A DNA stretch of 64,000 bases from Psychrobacter piscatorii (GCF_001444505.1 NZ_LNDJ01000001.1:85862-149861); one strand, 5' to 3'; positions 18,098 through 28,612 are shown, numbered from the stretch's first letter. Program-made: numbers and translations. The notes: generated by a model not told the origin, from the sequence alone.

Positions 18098-18120
18098 AAC
18101 AAGGCACTATCTGCTAAAAT
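18091..18120 (+). promoter_or_regulatory. Predicted sigma-70 promoter of rpmI-rplT
   Basis: The -35 box is TTGGCA (18091-18096). After an 18-nt spacer ending TGC comes the -10 box TAAAAT (18115-18120), giving an extended -10. Transcription would start near 18127, about 104 nt before the rpmI ATG. Confidence 0.6.
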
Positions 18121-18230
18121 ACCGCCTCCCACCTCGAGGCAAATAGAGGTTTAGTTGTTATTTATATAGCGATTATTCGGTATGACTATTTGACGACCAG
18201 GTTCTAAAACAGAAAAAGAGGCAAATCATC

Positions 18231-18428
18231 ATGAAAGTTAAGATGAAAACCAGAAGCGGTGCCGCTAAACGCTTCAAAAAAACAGCAAACGGCTTTAAAC
18301 GTAAGCAAGCATTCAAAAGCCATATTTTGACTAAGAAATCACCTAAGCGTATTCGCCAGTTGCGTGGTCTTAAGTTGGTACATAAATCTGACGAAGCAGC
18401 CATTCGTCGTATGTGCCCATACATCTAA
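18231..18428 (+). CDS. rpmI: 50S ribosomal protein L35
   Basis: A 65-residue basic protein of the large ribosomal subunit. The L35 motif [18 protein letters not shown] is followed by [18 protein letters not shown], as expected. GAGG lies 9 nt before the ATG. In E. coli and many others it follows infC and is repressed by L20; here it has its own promoter and no infC upstream. rplT follows 135 nt later. Confidence 0.97.
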   Translation: MKVKMKTRSGAAKRFKKTANGFKRKQAFKSHILTKKSPKRIRQLRGLKLVHKSDEAAIRRMCPYI

Positions 18429-18563
18429 TAGCCTACTGTCATCTATCTTTGATTGAAAACTATCTGATGAAATGATAGTTGACTTTGCAATCTGACAATG
18501 ATGTTTGTTATTTGACAGCATCATCACTCGCTTAACAGTGATTACAAAATCTTGGAGTAAATT

Positions 18564-18920
18564 ATGGCCCGTGTAAAACGTGGTGTACAGGCAAATCGCC
18601 GTCACAAAAAAATCTTAAAACGCGCAAAAGGCTACTACGGTGCCCGTTCACGTGTTTACCGCGTAGCGGTACAGGCAGTGACCAAAGCTGGTCAATATGC
18701 TTATCGTGACCGTCGCAACAAAAAACGTACTTTCCGTCGTCTTTGGATCGCACGTATCAATGCTGGTGCACGCTTAAATGGTTTGAGCTATAGCCGCTTT
18801 ATCAATGGCATGAAAAAAGCAAACATCGCAATCGATCGTCGTGTTCTAGCAGACATCGCTATGCATGATGCAGCGACTTTCACAGCATTGGTCGAAAAAG
18901 CAAAAGCGGAACTAGCATAA
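18564..18920 (+). CDS. rplT: 50S ribosomal protein L20
   Basis: A 118-residue 23S rRNA-binding protein needed early in 50S assembly, and the known autoregulator of rpmI-rplT in several bacteria. It begins [20 protein letters not shown], then [13 protein letters not shown], typical for L20. GGAG precedes the ATG. The gene ends 98 nt before an intrinsic terminator, separating it from pheST. Confidence 0.98.
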   Translation: MARVKRGVQANRRHKKILKRAKGYYGARSRVYRVAVQAVTKAGQYAYRDRRNKKRTFRRLWIARINAGARLNGLSYSRFINGMKKANIAIDRRVLADIAMHDAATFTALVEKAKAELA

Positions 18921-19017
18921 ATATTAACTACTCTTTAGAGATTAAGTAGATATAAAATTTATCTAAGTAAGCATCTAAACGAATAGAACTAATATTGATT
19001 AATAGTACGATATTAAT

Positions 19018-19047
19018 AAAAGCTACCGCTGGTCGGTGGCTTTTTTT
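19018..19047 (+). terminator. rplT terminator
   Basis: AGCTACCG (19021-19028) pairs with CGGTGGCT (19034-19041), with one G-U pair and a 5-base loop, followed by a run of T. This is a canonical intrinsic terminator. Confidence 0.85.
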
Positions 19048-19171
19048 ATATGAAATTATTCTACGCCTGTTCGACGTCGAGGCTTTGTCGATACGACATA
19101 CGTTTGTCATCGACTAAATACTCAAGCCATTCTTATAAACAGTATTTATATCAATTTTTATATAGACATAA

Positions 19172-20302
<1,131 letters not shown>

Positions 20303-20404
20303 CGTGCTTTTGTTGATATAAAAGTGCTCCTTGTTAATACAACAAGTTAATTTGCCAAGCTTTACTCCAACATCTTTATTATAAAATTCTGATCCGAGAT
20401 ATTT

Positions 20405-22810
20405 ATGAAAATTAGCGAACAGTGGCTACGTCAATGGGTAAACCCCAAAAATACCAGCGAACAGTTGGCTGAACAGCTGACCATGGCAGGGCTTGAGATT
20501 GATGACCGTTACGCAGTTGCCCGTGCATTTAGCGGTGTGGTCATCGGTGAAGTTATCAGCGTTGAGCAGCATCCAGATGCAGACAAACTGCGTGTCACGC
20601 AGGTAAATATTGGCGACGCTGAGCCGCTGCAAATTGTCTGCGGCGCACCTAATGTGACCGTCGGTATGAAAGCACCGGTTGCTACCGTTGGTGCGATACT
20701 ACCAAGCGATGAGGCAAAAGGTTTTAAGATTAAGAAAAGCAAGCTACGCGGTGTTGCCTCAAACGGCATGCTATGCGGCGCCTCTGAAATTGACTTGGTA
20801 GATGATATAGATGGACTGCTTGAGTTGCCTGAAGATGCACCAGTTGGTACCGATATCCGTGAGTATTTAGGTCTAAATAATCAGATATTAGATATCTCTA
20901 TCACCCCAAACCGTGGTGATTGCTTTAGCGTTCGCGGTATCGCTCGCGAGATTTCAGTCATCAATGACTTGCCTGTACAGTTGCCAGAGATTCCTGACAA
21001 TGTAGTCGCTTCTGATAATGGTGCAACGCCCGCTGTAACTGTTGATGCGGTAGAGGCGTGCCCTCGCTATCTGTTGCAATCGATTAGCAATATTGATCGT
21101 AGCATCGATACTCCAAAATGGATGCAAGATGCATTGGTACAGTCAGGACTACGTTCACACAACTTCTTGGTCGATGTGACCAATTATGTGTTGATGGAAT
21201 TGGGGCAACCGCTACACGCTTTTGATGCCGATACCATCGAAGGTGATATCGTTGTGCGTTTGGCACAGCCTGATGAAACCATTACTTTGCTCAACGAGCA
21301 AACGGTTACGCTAACCGGTGATGAGCTTGTGATTGCTGATGACAAAGGTGCCTTGGCACTGGCTGGCATTATGGGTGGTCAGCGTAGCAGTGTCACCGAT
21401 AGTACGACCAATATCGTGGTAGAAAGCGCTTTCTTTAATCAACTGGCTATCGCTGCGCGCGCACGCCGTTTTGGATTGCATACGGATGCATCACAGCGTT
21501 TTGAGCGTGGGGTCGATTTTGAATTGCCGAAACTTGCCTTGGCACGAGCTTGTGACTTGATCACAAGCATCACGGGCGGCGAAGCAGGACAAATAGTCAC
21601 GGCCGAAAACCTTGAGCATCTGCCAGCACGCGAACCGATTACATTGCCAATCGCGAAAGTACGTGATGTTATTGGTATTGATATCAATCCATCAGAGATG
21701 GTGCGTATCTTAACTCAATTAGGTTTTGAGGTAGAGCAGCAAAACGACGCATTGATTTGTAAGCCGCCGTCTTACCGTTTTGATATGAGTATCCGCGAGG
21801 ATTTAATCGAAGAAATTGCCCGTATCTATGGCTATGACAATATTCCAAGCGTATTGCCATATTTGCAAGTCAGCATGGATTATGACGATACTGCAGATTT
21901 GACTCATGGGATGAAGCTAGCACTGGTCGATAACGGTTATATGGAAGCGATTAGCTTTAGCTTTAGTGATGCAAAATTAGAAGCATTGCTTGATGATGAA
22001 GCGCTAGGAGAGGTGTTGGCACTGGCAAACCCTATCTCTAGTGATTTGGCTGTGATGCGCCGTACCTTGCTGTCAAGTTTACTGCCTTGCGTGCAATATA
22101 ACCTAAATCGTCAGCAGCCACGTGTACGTTTCTTTGAAACGGGTCTTAGCTTTGTGGGACAAAGTATCAGTGATTTGGTGCAAACCCCAAGCATTGCCTT
22201 GGTCGCAGTGGGTGATGTCTGGAGCGAGCAGGCTTATCAAAACCGCGTCTTAGATTTTTATGATCTCAAACATGATATTGAACAGTTGTTACCAGCACAG
22301 ATCGATAGTGCCCGTATTCGCTATGAGCGTAGTGCGCTAAGCTTCCTGCATCCAGGACAAAGCGCTGAGTTATATATCGATGATGTATATGTTGGTTGGT
22401 TGGGTCAGCTACATCCAAATACTGCTAAGCAGTTGGATCTGCCAACGACATGGGTTGCCCAATTGTCACTGGCACCGCTATTGACGCTTGCTCGTGAGCA
22501 GCATTCGATTACGACGCCTAGCAAGTTCCCACAAGTGCGCCGTGATATTGCTATTTTAGTAGACAGTGATATCAGTTTGCAGACTTTAGAGTCAACGGTA
22601 CGAGCTGCGGCAGGTGATTTGTTGACTGATCTGTGGCTATTTGATGTGTATCAAGGCGATAAAGTACCGACTGGTCAGCGCTCATTGGCGTTTGCACTTG
22701 TATGGCAAGATGCTACACAAACCCTATCGGATGAAGCTGTAAAAACTGCCACTGATAAGGTTGTGCAGGCATTAACGGATCAACACGCAGTCCAGTTACG
22801 TGACAGCTAA
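20405..22810 (+). CDS. pheT: Phenylalanyl-tRNA synthetase beta subunit
   Basis: The 801-residue beta subunit contributes tRNA binding and editing. Domain order is normal: a tRNA-binding OB fold (about 40-150, with HPDADKLRVTQVNIG and CGAPNV), the B3/B4 editing core (about 205-400, with DVTNYVLMELGQPLHAFD), the B5 domain (about 405-475), a catalytic-like region, and the C-terminal anticodon-binding FDX-ACB domain (KFPQVRRDIAILVD). Length matches E. coli PheT. ihfA follows after a structured spacer. Confidence 0.98.
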   Translation: MKISEQWLRQWVNPKNTSEQLAEQLTMAGLEIDDRYAVARAFSGVVIGEVISVEQHPDADKLRVTQVNIGDAEPLQIVCGAPNVTVGMKAPVATVGAILPSDEAKGFKIKKSKLRGVASNGMLCGASEIDLVDDIDGLLELPEDAPVGTDIREYLGLNNQILDISITPNRGDCFSVRGIAREISVINDLPVQLPEIPDNVVASDNGATPAVTVDAVEACPRYLLQSISNIDRSIDTPKWMQDALVQSGLRSHNFLVDVTNYVLMELGQPLHAFDADTIEGDIVVRLAQPDETITLLNEQTVTLTGDELVIADDKGALALAGIMGGQRSSVTDSTTNIVVESAFFNQLAIAARARRFGLHTDASQRFERGVDFELPKLALARACDLITSITGGEAGQIVTAENLEHLPAREPITLPIAKVRDVIGIDINPSEMVRILTQLGFEVEQQNDALICKPPSYRFDMSIREDLIEEIARIYGYDNIPSVLPYLQVSMDYDDTADLTHGMKLALVDNGYMEAISFSFSDAKLEALLDDEALGEVLALANPISSDLAVMRRTLLSSLLPCVQYNLNRQQPRVRFFETGLSFVGQSISDLVQTPSIALVAVGDVWSEQAYQNRVLDFYDLKHDIEQLLPAQIDSARIRYERSALSFLHPGQSAELYIDDVYVGWLGQLHPNTAKQLDLPTTWVAQLSLAPLLTLAREQHSITTPSKFPQVRRDIAILVDSDISLQTLESTVRAAAGDLLTDLWLFDVYQGDKVPTGQRSLAFALVWQDATQTLSDEAVKTATDKVVQALTDQHAVQLRDS

Positions 22811-22816
22811 TATTTA

Positions 22817-22874
22817 GTCTTTTAAAAGACCCAATGCTCCATAGCCTCTTCAGTTATGAGGCTATGGAGCATTG
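22817..22874. repeat. Palindrome and 17-bp inverted repeat between pheT and ihfA
   Basis: A 14-bp palindrome, GTCTTTTAAAAGAC (22817-22830), is followed at once by a perfect 17-bp inverted repeat. Its arms are CAATGCTCCATAGCCTC (22832-22848) and GAGGCTATGGAGCATTG (22858-22874), with a 9-base loop. No T-run follows the second arm, so it is not a standard terminator. It may be a processing or pausing hairpin, or a degenerate terminator. Confidence 0.7.
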
Positions 22875-22960
22875 CTATTCGTAAAAACTATTATTTATAA
22901 CCCTTTTACTTGTAAAATAAGTTAAGTCATTATTAATAAAGGATTTTAATGTATAGTTTA

Positions 22961-22989
22961 TTAAAAACTACTCAAAAAACCTTTATAAT
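22961..22989 (+). promoter_or_regulatory. Possible ihfA promoter
   Basis: TTAAAA (22961-22966), a 17-nt spacer and TATAAT (22984-22989) precede ihfA by about 70 nt. The -10 is perfect; the -35 matches four of six bases. Confidence 0.4.
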
Positions 22990-23058
22990 AATTAGACTTA
23001 ACCCTCATACCGCTAAACCATGATATTCGACATCACGACATAGCATAGGAGTCGTACT

Positions 23059-23358
23059 GTGAGCACCTTAACCAAATCTGACATGATTGAGCACTTAATG
23101 AGTCATCTAAATCTGACACGCCAAGAAGGTCGCTGTCTGGTGGAGAACTTTTTTGATGAGCTGTCAGATAGTTTGATTGATGGCAAAGAGGTCAAGCTTT
23201 CAGGCTTTGGCAACTTTGAGCTTAAAGACAAAAACAGCCGTCCAGGCCGCAATCCAAAGACAGGAGAGCCTGTCGCCGTATCGGCACGCCGCGTCGTGAC
23301 TTTCAAGACAGGACAAAAATTTCGTCAGAAAGTTGATGAGCGTTTATTCGATACTTAA
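23059..23358 (+). CDS. ihfA: Integration host factor alpha subunit
   Basis: IHF-alpha pairs with IHF-beta to bend DNA by about 160 degrees at specific sites, assisting sigma-54 promoters, recombination and replication. The 99-residue protein shows the HU/IHF fold. It contains [20 protein letters not shown] followed by [18 protein letters not shown], including the Pro at the tip of the DNA-intercalating arm. The start is GTG, with AGGAG 7 nt upstream. The position after pheT is the classical one. Its presence fits the sigma-54 promoter proposed for urtA. Confidence 0.97.
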   Translation: MSTLTKSDMIEHLMSHLNLTRQEGRCLVENFFDELSDSLIDGKEVKLSGFGNFELKDKNSRPGRNPKTGEPVAVSARRVVTFKTGQKFRQKVDERLFDT

Positions 23359-23533
23359 TGCGTTATTGAATATGACAGCCTGCTTGTTTTCGCTATAACC
23401 TTGTAAAACTATTGATATATGTTTGCGCGTGACTGCGATTATGATTCTCTATATCTTGCGCTGCATGTATCTTGTATAGCCAATAAATACCAAGTATGGT
23501 TATAGGTAACTAGCTGTCATAAATTGCAGGCAT

Positions 23534-23564
23534 AAAAAAAGAGAGCCTATGCTCTCTTTTTTTT
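23534..23564. terminator. Bidirectional terminator, ihfA / lipoprotein
   Basis: An A-run, the stem GAGAGC (23541-23546) with GCTCTC (23551-23556) around CTAT, and an eight-T run. It serves ihfA on the plus strand and the lipoprotein gene on the minus strand. Confidence 0.9.
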
Positions 23565-23595
23565 ATTACCGTTTATTTATTGTATGAACAATAAA

Positions 23596-23964
23596 TTACT
23601 GAGCTGGCTCTTCAACAACAACTTCGTCAGAAGCGTCAACAGCAGCAGTATCAGTATCAGTTTCGCTAGCTACGTCAACGCTAGTAGTAGTACCGTCTAC
23701 AGGAACTTCAGCGTCCATTTCGTCAGTAGCAGTTGCAACTTGAGCGTCAGCGATGTCAGCTTCAGCGTCAGCAACAGCAGCGTCTGCATCAGCAGGGATA
23801 GCTTCACCGTCAGCAGCGCCTTCAGCTAGCTCTTCTTGTGCGTCTTGCACTTCTTCTTGCGCGTCAGATAGATCTTCAGCAGCGTTTTCTTTGTTGCTGT
23901 CACAGGCAGTTAGGCCCATAGTTGCAGTCATGATACCAGCTAGAGCAAGTAATTTAAGTTTCAT
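23596..23964 (-). CDS. Small acidic Ala/Asp/Glu-rich lipoprotein, hypothetical
   Basis: A 122-residue protein of unknown function. The N-terminus MKLKLLALAGIMTATMGLTA ends in a lipobox LTAC, predicting a lipid-modified Cys21 and an envelope location. The mature part is very acidic and almost wholly Ala, Asp, Glu, Val and Thr, first in a heptad-like helix (about 27-75), then in a Thr/Val/Asp tail ending EEPAQ. GGAG precedes the ATG. There is no recognisable domain. A periplasmic spacer or stress-related envelope protein is possible, but nothing proves it. Confidence 0.75.
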   Translation of the reverse strand: MKLKLLALAGIMTATMGLTACDSNKENAAEDLSDAQEEVQDAQEELAEGAADGEAIPADADAAVADAEADIADAQVATATDEMDAEVPVDGTTTSVDVASETDTDTAAVDASDEVVVEEPAQ

Positions 23965-24494
23965 AAGGTTTTCTCCGGAAAAATGAAATGAGCAGTAGCA
24001 GCAACAAAGGACGAATTCCGAGGTTCCTCAGAATTCAATTAGTCTTAGTCACAGCTACTCAGCTTCCACGCATTCTATATGTTTTATATGAAAATGGAAA
24101 TAGGGTTGTACAATTAAGTAACAATAATATTTAAAATAATATTTTACTTCATCTGTTCGATAGTATTTTTAATACAACAAACCCGATTAATCGACGTATA
24201 ATCAATGACATCAGACTGTTACGGCACAACATGCAGTCCTACTTTTGGCTGTAATTTAACGTATTTATGGTGTTTGGTTAAGTAAAATTAGAGCCGATTG
24301 TCTCGTCTAATGAGGCACAAGTACGCCATTAGTATGGGACAAGTAGGCCATGATAATTAGCGCTATTTATATTAAGAAAAATCGCTTGTGAGTGAGCAAA
24401 CCAAAAATCAAATCAACGTATTGAGCGACATACTGTACAACATGAATAATGAACAATACGAGTGACTATATCTCGTATATTTGAGGAATAAACT
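23965..24494. other. 530-base divergent intergenic region
   Basis: This lies between the acidic lipoprotein gene (minus) and the YpfJ-like gene (plus), and is AT-rich. GAATTC-C-GAGG (24013-24023) and CCTC-A-GAATTC (24026-24036) form a near-perfect hairpin in what would be the lipoprotein 5' leader, with one mismatch. Otherwise I see no coding sequence and no recognised RNA. Confidence 0.5.
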
Positions 24495-25385
24495 ATGAAA
24501 TGGCAAGGCAGACGAGGCAGTTCTAATGTTCGCTCTAGTACGGGCGGCGGCAAAATGATAGGTGGTGGTATCGGCGGTATCATCATCGCAGGTATTTTAT
24601 GGCTGGTATTTGGGGTAAATCCTATGACTGCGCTGCAAACAGGTCAGGTAATCGCTGGTGGTGGTAGTAATGGAACTTCCAGCGAACCTGCGATAAGTGA
24701 CGATCGAGATACCCAGTTTGTCAAAGTTGTGCTGGCGGATACTGAAGAGGTCTGGCATCAGATATTTAACGAAGCGGGTAGTACTTATAAAGAGCCTTCA
24801 TTGATTCTGTTTAATGGTCAAGTGAATTCAGCTTGTGGCGGTGCTAGCGCTGCAACAGGGCCTTTTTACTGCCCAGGGGATCAGACGGTTTATTTAGATA
24901 CATCTTTTTTTGTGGAGATGCGTCAAAACCTCGGTATTTCAGGGGATCAGCAAGGCTCTGGGACTCAGGAAAACCAAGGTAAAGCGGGGGATTTTGCCCA
25001 GGCTTATGTTATCGCACATGAGGTGGGTCATCATGTTCAGACGTTACTGGGTATTAGCCAGCAGGTCAATGAAGCCCGTCGGCAAGTGACCCAAGCACAG
25101 TCCAATAAGCTATCAGTATTACAAGAGCTACAGGCAGATTGCTTTGCTGGCGTTTGGGCGCAGCGTAACCAAGAGCGTGTACAGTTTTTAGAAGCGGGTG
25201 ATATTGATGAGGCTATTAATGCTGCCGGTCAGATCGGCGATGATCGATTGGCACAGGCGAGTGGTAGAGCGGTCGCACCTGATAACTTCACTCACGGTAC
25301 CAGCCAGCAGCGTGTTGAGTGGTTCACTCGGGGCTTAGAGAGCGGTAATGTACAATCTTGCGATACCTTTAGTGGTGCGCTTTAA
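24495..25385 (+). CDS. ypfJ: YpfJ-like zinc metallopeptidase
   Basis: A 296-residue membrane-anchored putative metalloprotease of the neutral zinc metallopeptidase family (YpfJ/KPN_02809). It starts MKWQGRRGSSNVR, the family opening. One membrane helix in a Gly-rich segment follows (about 21-40). The soluble domain has paired cysteines (NSACGGASAATGPFYCPGD) and the zinc motif HEVGHH (175-180), with a later glutamate in LQELQADCFAGVWA as likely third ligand. GAGG precedes the ATG. The substrate is unknown. It ends at a strong terminator. Confidence 0.9.
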   Translation: MKWQGRRGSSNVRSSTGGGKMIGGGIGGIIIAGILWLVFGVNPMTALQTGQVIAGGGSNGTSSEPAISDDRDTQFVKVVLADTEEVWHQIFNEAGSTYKEPSLILFNGQVNSACGGASAATGPFYCPGDQTVYLDTSFFVEMRQNLGISGDQQGSGTQENQGKAGDFAQAYVIAHEVGHHVQTLLGISQQVNEARRQVTQAQSNKLSVLQELQADCFAGVWAQRNQERVQFLEAGDIDEAINAAGQIGDDRLAQASGRAVAPDNFTHGTSQQRVEWFTRGLESGNVQSCDTFSGAL

Positions 25386-25456
25386 AAGTAAGATTATTTT
25401 TTGCAACTCCGCCTATGGGTTATCAGTACAATAATAACCACGCAAAAATTTGACAT

Positions 25457-25488
25457 AAAAAAGCCTGCAATCAATTGCAGGCTTTTTT
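25457..25488. terminator. Bidirectional terminator, ypfJ / glycine-zipper lipoprotein
   Basis: AAAAAAGCCTGCAA (25457-25470) pairs with TTGCAGGCTTTTTT (25475-25488) around a TCAA loop. It is perfect and symmetric. Confidence 0.92.
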
Positions 25489-25547
25489 ATTATTTTCTGG
25501 TTGATATCACTCAATTTAATAATGAAGAGATGTCAGAGTAGAAGGAT

Positions 25548-25775
25548 TTAGTTGTTATCAAGCACATAACCACCAGCGCCGCCAATAGCTGCACCAGCCA
25601 ATGCACCACGAGCAATGTCTTTGCTGTCGCCTTTACTTCTGATAAGTGCGCCAGCTGCGGCACCTGCTGTTGCGCCTTTAGCGGTATTGCTCATACCACC
25701 ATATGAATTACAACCAGTCATGATGAGTGCTGAGCTAGTAATTGCTGTCATTGCGATCGTCTTAGCAAATTTCAT
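25548..25775 (-). CDS. Glycine-zipper lipoprotein (YMGG/2TM type)
   Basis: A 75-residue protein. The signal peptide ends in the lipobox IMTGC with Cys22. The mature part is a glycine-zipper region with alternating Gly and Ala (NTAKGATAGAAAGALI, then ALAGAAIGGAGGYVLDNN). Such proteins sit in the outer membrane and are thought to affect membrane integrity; no specific role is known. It has a private leader of more than 300 nt upstream. Confidence 0.8.
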   Translation of the reverse strand: MKFAKTIAMTAITSSALIMTGCNSYGGMSNTAKGATAGAAAGALIRSKGDSKDIARGALAGAAIGGAGGYVLDNN

Positions 25776-26098
25776 ATTATCACCTATTTATTCGTCAAGT
25801 TTGAAATATAATACCTTTAAAAAAACAATGTCCATGATATTTTCAAATGTATTCCTACTGCCTGCCATAATAGTGGGTTAGTAGATAGTTAGTCGTAGTA
25901 AAAACGCTAAACTTTGCAAACGATATGTAATTGATGTTGCCGCACTGTATCATCAAGATAGCGAGCTACCTGACAGTCAATTTATTATTCAAAATATAAA
26001 ACGGTGAATAGTTTGATCGTCAGTCATAAAAAAAGACCACCGAGCGGCAGTCTTTATATCAAGCAAACAATGGCATGCTTGGAAAAAATATGCGTAAA
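25776..26098. other. Intergenic region, glycine-zipper gene / rho
   Basis: 323 bases upstream of the glycine-zipper lipoprotein gene and downstream of rho, both on the minus strand. It contains the rho terminator (26028-26055). Apart from this I see nothing I can name. Confidence 0.5.
26028..26055 (-). terminator. rho terminator
   Basis: On the minus strand AAGAC-TG-CCG-CT-CGG-TG-GTCTT is followed by a T-run. The stem is interrupted by a small internal loop. Confidence 0.75.
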
Positions 26099-27367
26099 TT
26101 AGTTCTGTGATTTGCGTTTCATTTGCTCAAAGAACTCGTCATTGGTTTTCGCTTCTTTGAGACGATCTAACAAGAATTCAGTAGCTTGGACGCCATCCAT
26201 CGGCTGCAGCAGTTTACGTAAAATCCAGACTTTACGTAGTTTATCTTCGTCCAACAAGCGCTCTTCGCGGCGTGTGCCTGATTTTTTGATATTGATTGCA
26301 GGGAAGACACGTTTTTCGGCCAAGTCGCGCTCAAGGGTGATTTCTTGGTTGCCCGTTCCTTTGAATTCCTCAAAGATCACGCTGTCCATCTTACTACCAG
26401 TATCAATCAGCGCACTGGCAATAATCGTCAAACTGCCACCTTCTTCAACATTACGTGCAGCACCAAAGAAACGCTTTGGACGCTCAAGCGCATTGGCATC
26501 CAAACCACCGGTCAATACTTTGCCTGATGATGGTATAACGGTGTTATAGGCACGTGCCAGACGAGTGATCGAGTCTAATAAAATCACCACATCTTGCTTA
26601 TGCTCGACCAGACGTTTGGCTTTTTCGATGACCATCTCAGCCACTTGTACGTGACGCTGAGGTGGCTCATCAAAGGTAGAGGCAACGACTTCACCGCGCA
26701 CGGTACGCTCCATCTCGGTGACTTCCTCTGGACGCTCATCAATCAACAGGACGATTAAGTAGCATTCAGGATTATTGCGAGTGATGGACTGAGCAATAGA
26801 TTGCAATAACATCGTTTTACCCGCTTTTGGCGGTGCGACAATAATAGAGCGCTGACCTTTACCAATTGGTGCGATCAAATCAATGATACGCCCTGTCAGA
26901 TCTTCAGTAGTACCATTACCAAGCTCAAGCTTTAGCTGCTCAGTAGGGAATAGCGGTGTTAGGTTCTCAAAAATCAGCTTATGACGTGAGCGATCTGGCG
27001 TATCAAAGTTGATTTCACCAACTTTTAGTAGCGCAAAATAACGCTCAGAATCTTTTGGTGGGCGAATCGTACCAGCGATACTGTCGCCCGTTTTTAAGCT
27101 GAAGCGGCGAATTTGACTAGGGCTGACATAGATGTCATCAGGACCTGCTAGATAAGAGCCTTCTGATGAGCGTAAAAAGCCAAAACCATCAGGGAGAACC
27201 TCAAGCACACCGTCACCATAGATGGCTTCACCGTTGCGGGCATGGGTTTTTAAGATAGCAAAGATAATGTCTTGTTTACGGCTACGCGCCATGTTATCAA
27301 GACCCATTTCCTTGGCAATAGCCAACAGCTCAGAGATTGATTTTTTCTTTAATTCAGTTAGATTCAT
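26099..27367 (-). CDS. rho: Transcription termination factor Rho
   Basis: A hexameric RNA-dependent ATPase that terminates untranslated transcripts. The 422-residue protein has the N-terminal helical SAP-like region ([15 protein letters not shown]), the RNA-binding cold-shock domain ([20 protein letters not shown], about 55-75) and Walker A APPKAGKT near 178-185. Walker [17 protein letters not shown] and the Q/R loops are in order. Length and sequence are typical. No rhoL-like leader peptide is evident in the long spacer upstream. Confidence 0.98.
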   Translation of the reverse strand: MNLTELKKKSISELLAIAKEMGLDNMARSRKQDIIFAILKTHARNGEAIYGDGVLEVLPDGFGFLRSSEGSYLAGPDDIYVSPSQIRRFSLKTGDSIAGTIRPPKDSERYFALLKVGEINFDTPDRSRHKLIFENLTPLFPTEQLKLELGNGTTEDLTGRIIDLIAPIGKGQRSIIVAPPKAGKTMLLQSIAQSITRNNPECYLIVLLIDERPEEVTEMERTVRGEVVASTFDEPPQRHVQVAEMVIEKAKRLVEHKQDVVILLDSITRLARAYNTVIPSSGKVLTGGLDANALERPKRFFGAARNVEEGGSLTIIASALIDTGSKMDSVIFEEFKGTGNQEITLERDLAEKRVFPAINIKKSGTRREERLLDEDKLRKVWILRKLLQPMDGVQATEFLLDRLKEAKTNDEFFEQMKRKSQN

Positions 27368-27892
27368 AGATAGGTCATTAGCAATTGATCAGATGAGAGA
27401 TGCCATTAGCAGCACAAGTCACGACAGTGAGTAAAACGACAGTAATATGATGATAGAAGGTATTTGTACAGCGCAATGGCTTATGTAGTGTTGGTATTGC
27501 ATGTCTGCTTATAGACGCATTGCTATCGCTGGATGCAAGGTCATAAGAATTAGGAATAAAAAAGGCTACATAAGAGTCTGCGTCAAAAACTCAATATCAG
27601 TCATTGCGTTTAGTCATTTCGTTTAGCAATGGTGTTAATAATGACGATTGTGTTTTTGTTGATAAACACGAGGAGAATAGCGACAAGATACTAGGAAAAC
27701 AGATGGTTTTCTCTTGTCAGCAGACTATACGGTCTTCACAATAGCGTTGTCAATAAATTTTGCCAAAAAATTCGTATAATCAAGTTTTTTGCACAAAAAA
27801 CATGCAAAAAAGCCATTATCGTTATCAGATAATGGCTTTCTTTATCGCTTTAGCTCATCAATTCAAAAAACTTTGAAATGAGAACATTCAGC
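27368..27892. other. trxA-rho intergenic region
   Basis: 525 bases between trxA and rho, both on the minus strand. It holds the trxA terminator at 27806-27839, so rho must have its own promoter in the remaining ~430 bases. I found no convincing -35/-10 pair for it and no leader peptide. Confidence 0.5.
27806..27839 (-). terminator. trxA terminator
   Basis: GCCATTATC (27812-27820) and GATAATGGC (27828-27836) form a perfect 9-bp stem. On the minus strand six T follow (27811-27806). Confidence 0.9.
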
Positions 27893-28219
27893 TTATAAAT
27901 GCTTGTCCAATACTTTGGCCAATTCAGCTTTTGGCTGTAGACCCATCACTGAATCTACTTTTTCGCCGTCTTTGAAGACAAATAAAGTTGGGATGTTGCG
28001 GATACCAAAACGGCTCGCTGCTTGTGGGTTGTTATCCACGTCAACTTTAACGATCTTAACTTTACCTTGGTACTCAGTCGCTAAATCTTCTAAAATAGGC
28101 GCAATCGCTTTACAAGGACCACACCAAGTTGCCCAAAAATCTACCAATACAGGAAGATCTGATTCTAGAACGTCTTGGTCAAAGTTGGTGTCGGTAGTAT
28201 TAACAATAAGGTCTGACAT
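27893..28219 (-). CDS. trxA: Thioredoxin 1
   Basis: A 108-residue dithiol reductase of the cytosol, which donates electrons to ribonucleotide reductase, PAPS reductase and others. The redox motif is WCGPC (32-36), with the buried Asp (LVDFWATW) and the cis-Pro in IRNIPTLFVFKDG. It lies upstream of rho in the common trxA-rho order, but the terminator between them separates the transcripts. Confidence 0.97.
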   Translation of the reverse strand: MSDLIVNTTDTNFDQDVLESDLPVLVDFWATWCGPCKAIAPILEDLATEYQGKVKIVKVDVDNNPQAASRFGIRNIPTLFVFKDGEKVDSVMGLQPKAELAKVLDKHL

Positions 28220-28612
28220 AATTTTATCTCTCTTGTTTTATTTATTCTGTCACCACACACCAGCTGTCATATTTATCTAATAATAAGTGGGTCAGTGGTC
28301 AAAGAATCGTTTAGAAGTGGTGAAAATGTGCCATTATATTAACATGTTTGTTCAGGCTTGACAGAGACAGGCTGGTTAAATTGTTCAACAATTACGATTA
28401 GCACAATAAATCGAAACAGAATGACACAGGTTGGATTTTCTCTGTTACGTGTGATCATTGCTTTGCTAGAACATACTTTTTGAGCACTTTTAGCCGTCTG
28501 TTTTTACATTGAATCATCCCACTTTTACTCTCAATAAATAGGGCGCTACTGTGCCAAAATAACAGCCGCCAAAGCCCCATATTACGTTTAATTTATATAA
28601 GTAGTTAAGTTT
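28220..28612. other. Divergent intergenic region trxA / rluA
   Basis: 393 AT-rich bases between divergent genes. A TATAAT sequence occurs on the minus strand near 28333-28338, which could belong to a trxA promoter, but no good -35 accompanies it. Nothing else is recognisable. Confidence 0.4.

Larger units (their letters stand above)
17797..18230. other. Intergenic region upstream of rpmI
   Basis: 434 bases between the divergent thioesterase gene and rpmI. It contains the rpmI promoter with its overlapping dyad (entered separately) and a leader of about 104 nt. Within the leader, a CCTC...GAGG pairing near 18124-18150 is possible. A short GCGCT-GT-AGCGC dyad lies at 18024-18035. In many relatives infC occupies this place; no infC reading frame is present here. 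Confidence 0.6.

Noticed and set aside
22832..22874. Intrinsic terminator after pheT
   Set aside because: The stem is perfect but has no T-run on either side; kept as a structured repeat instead.
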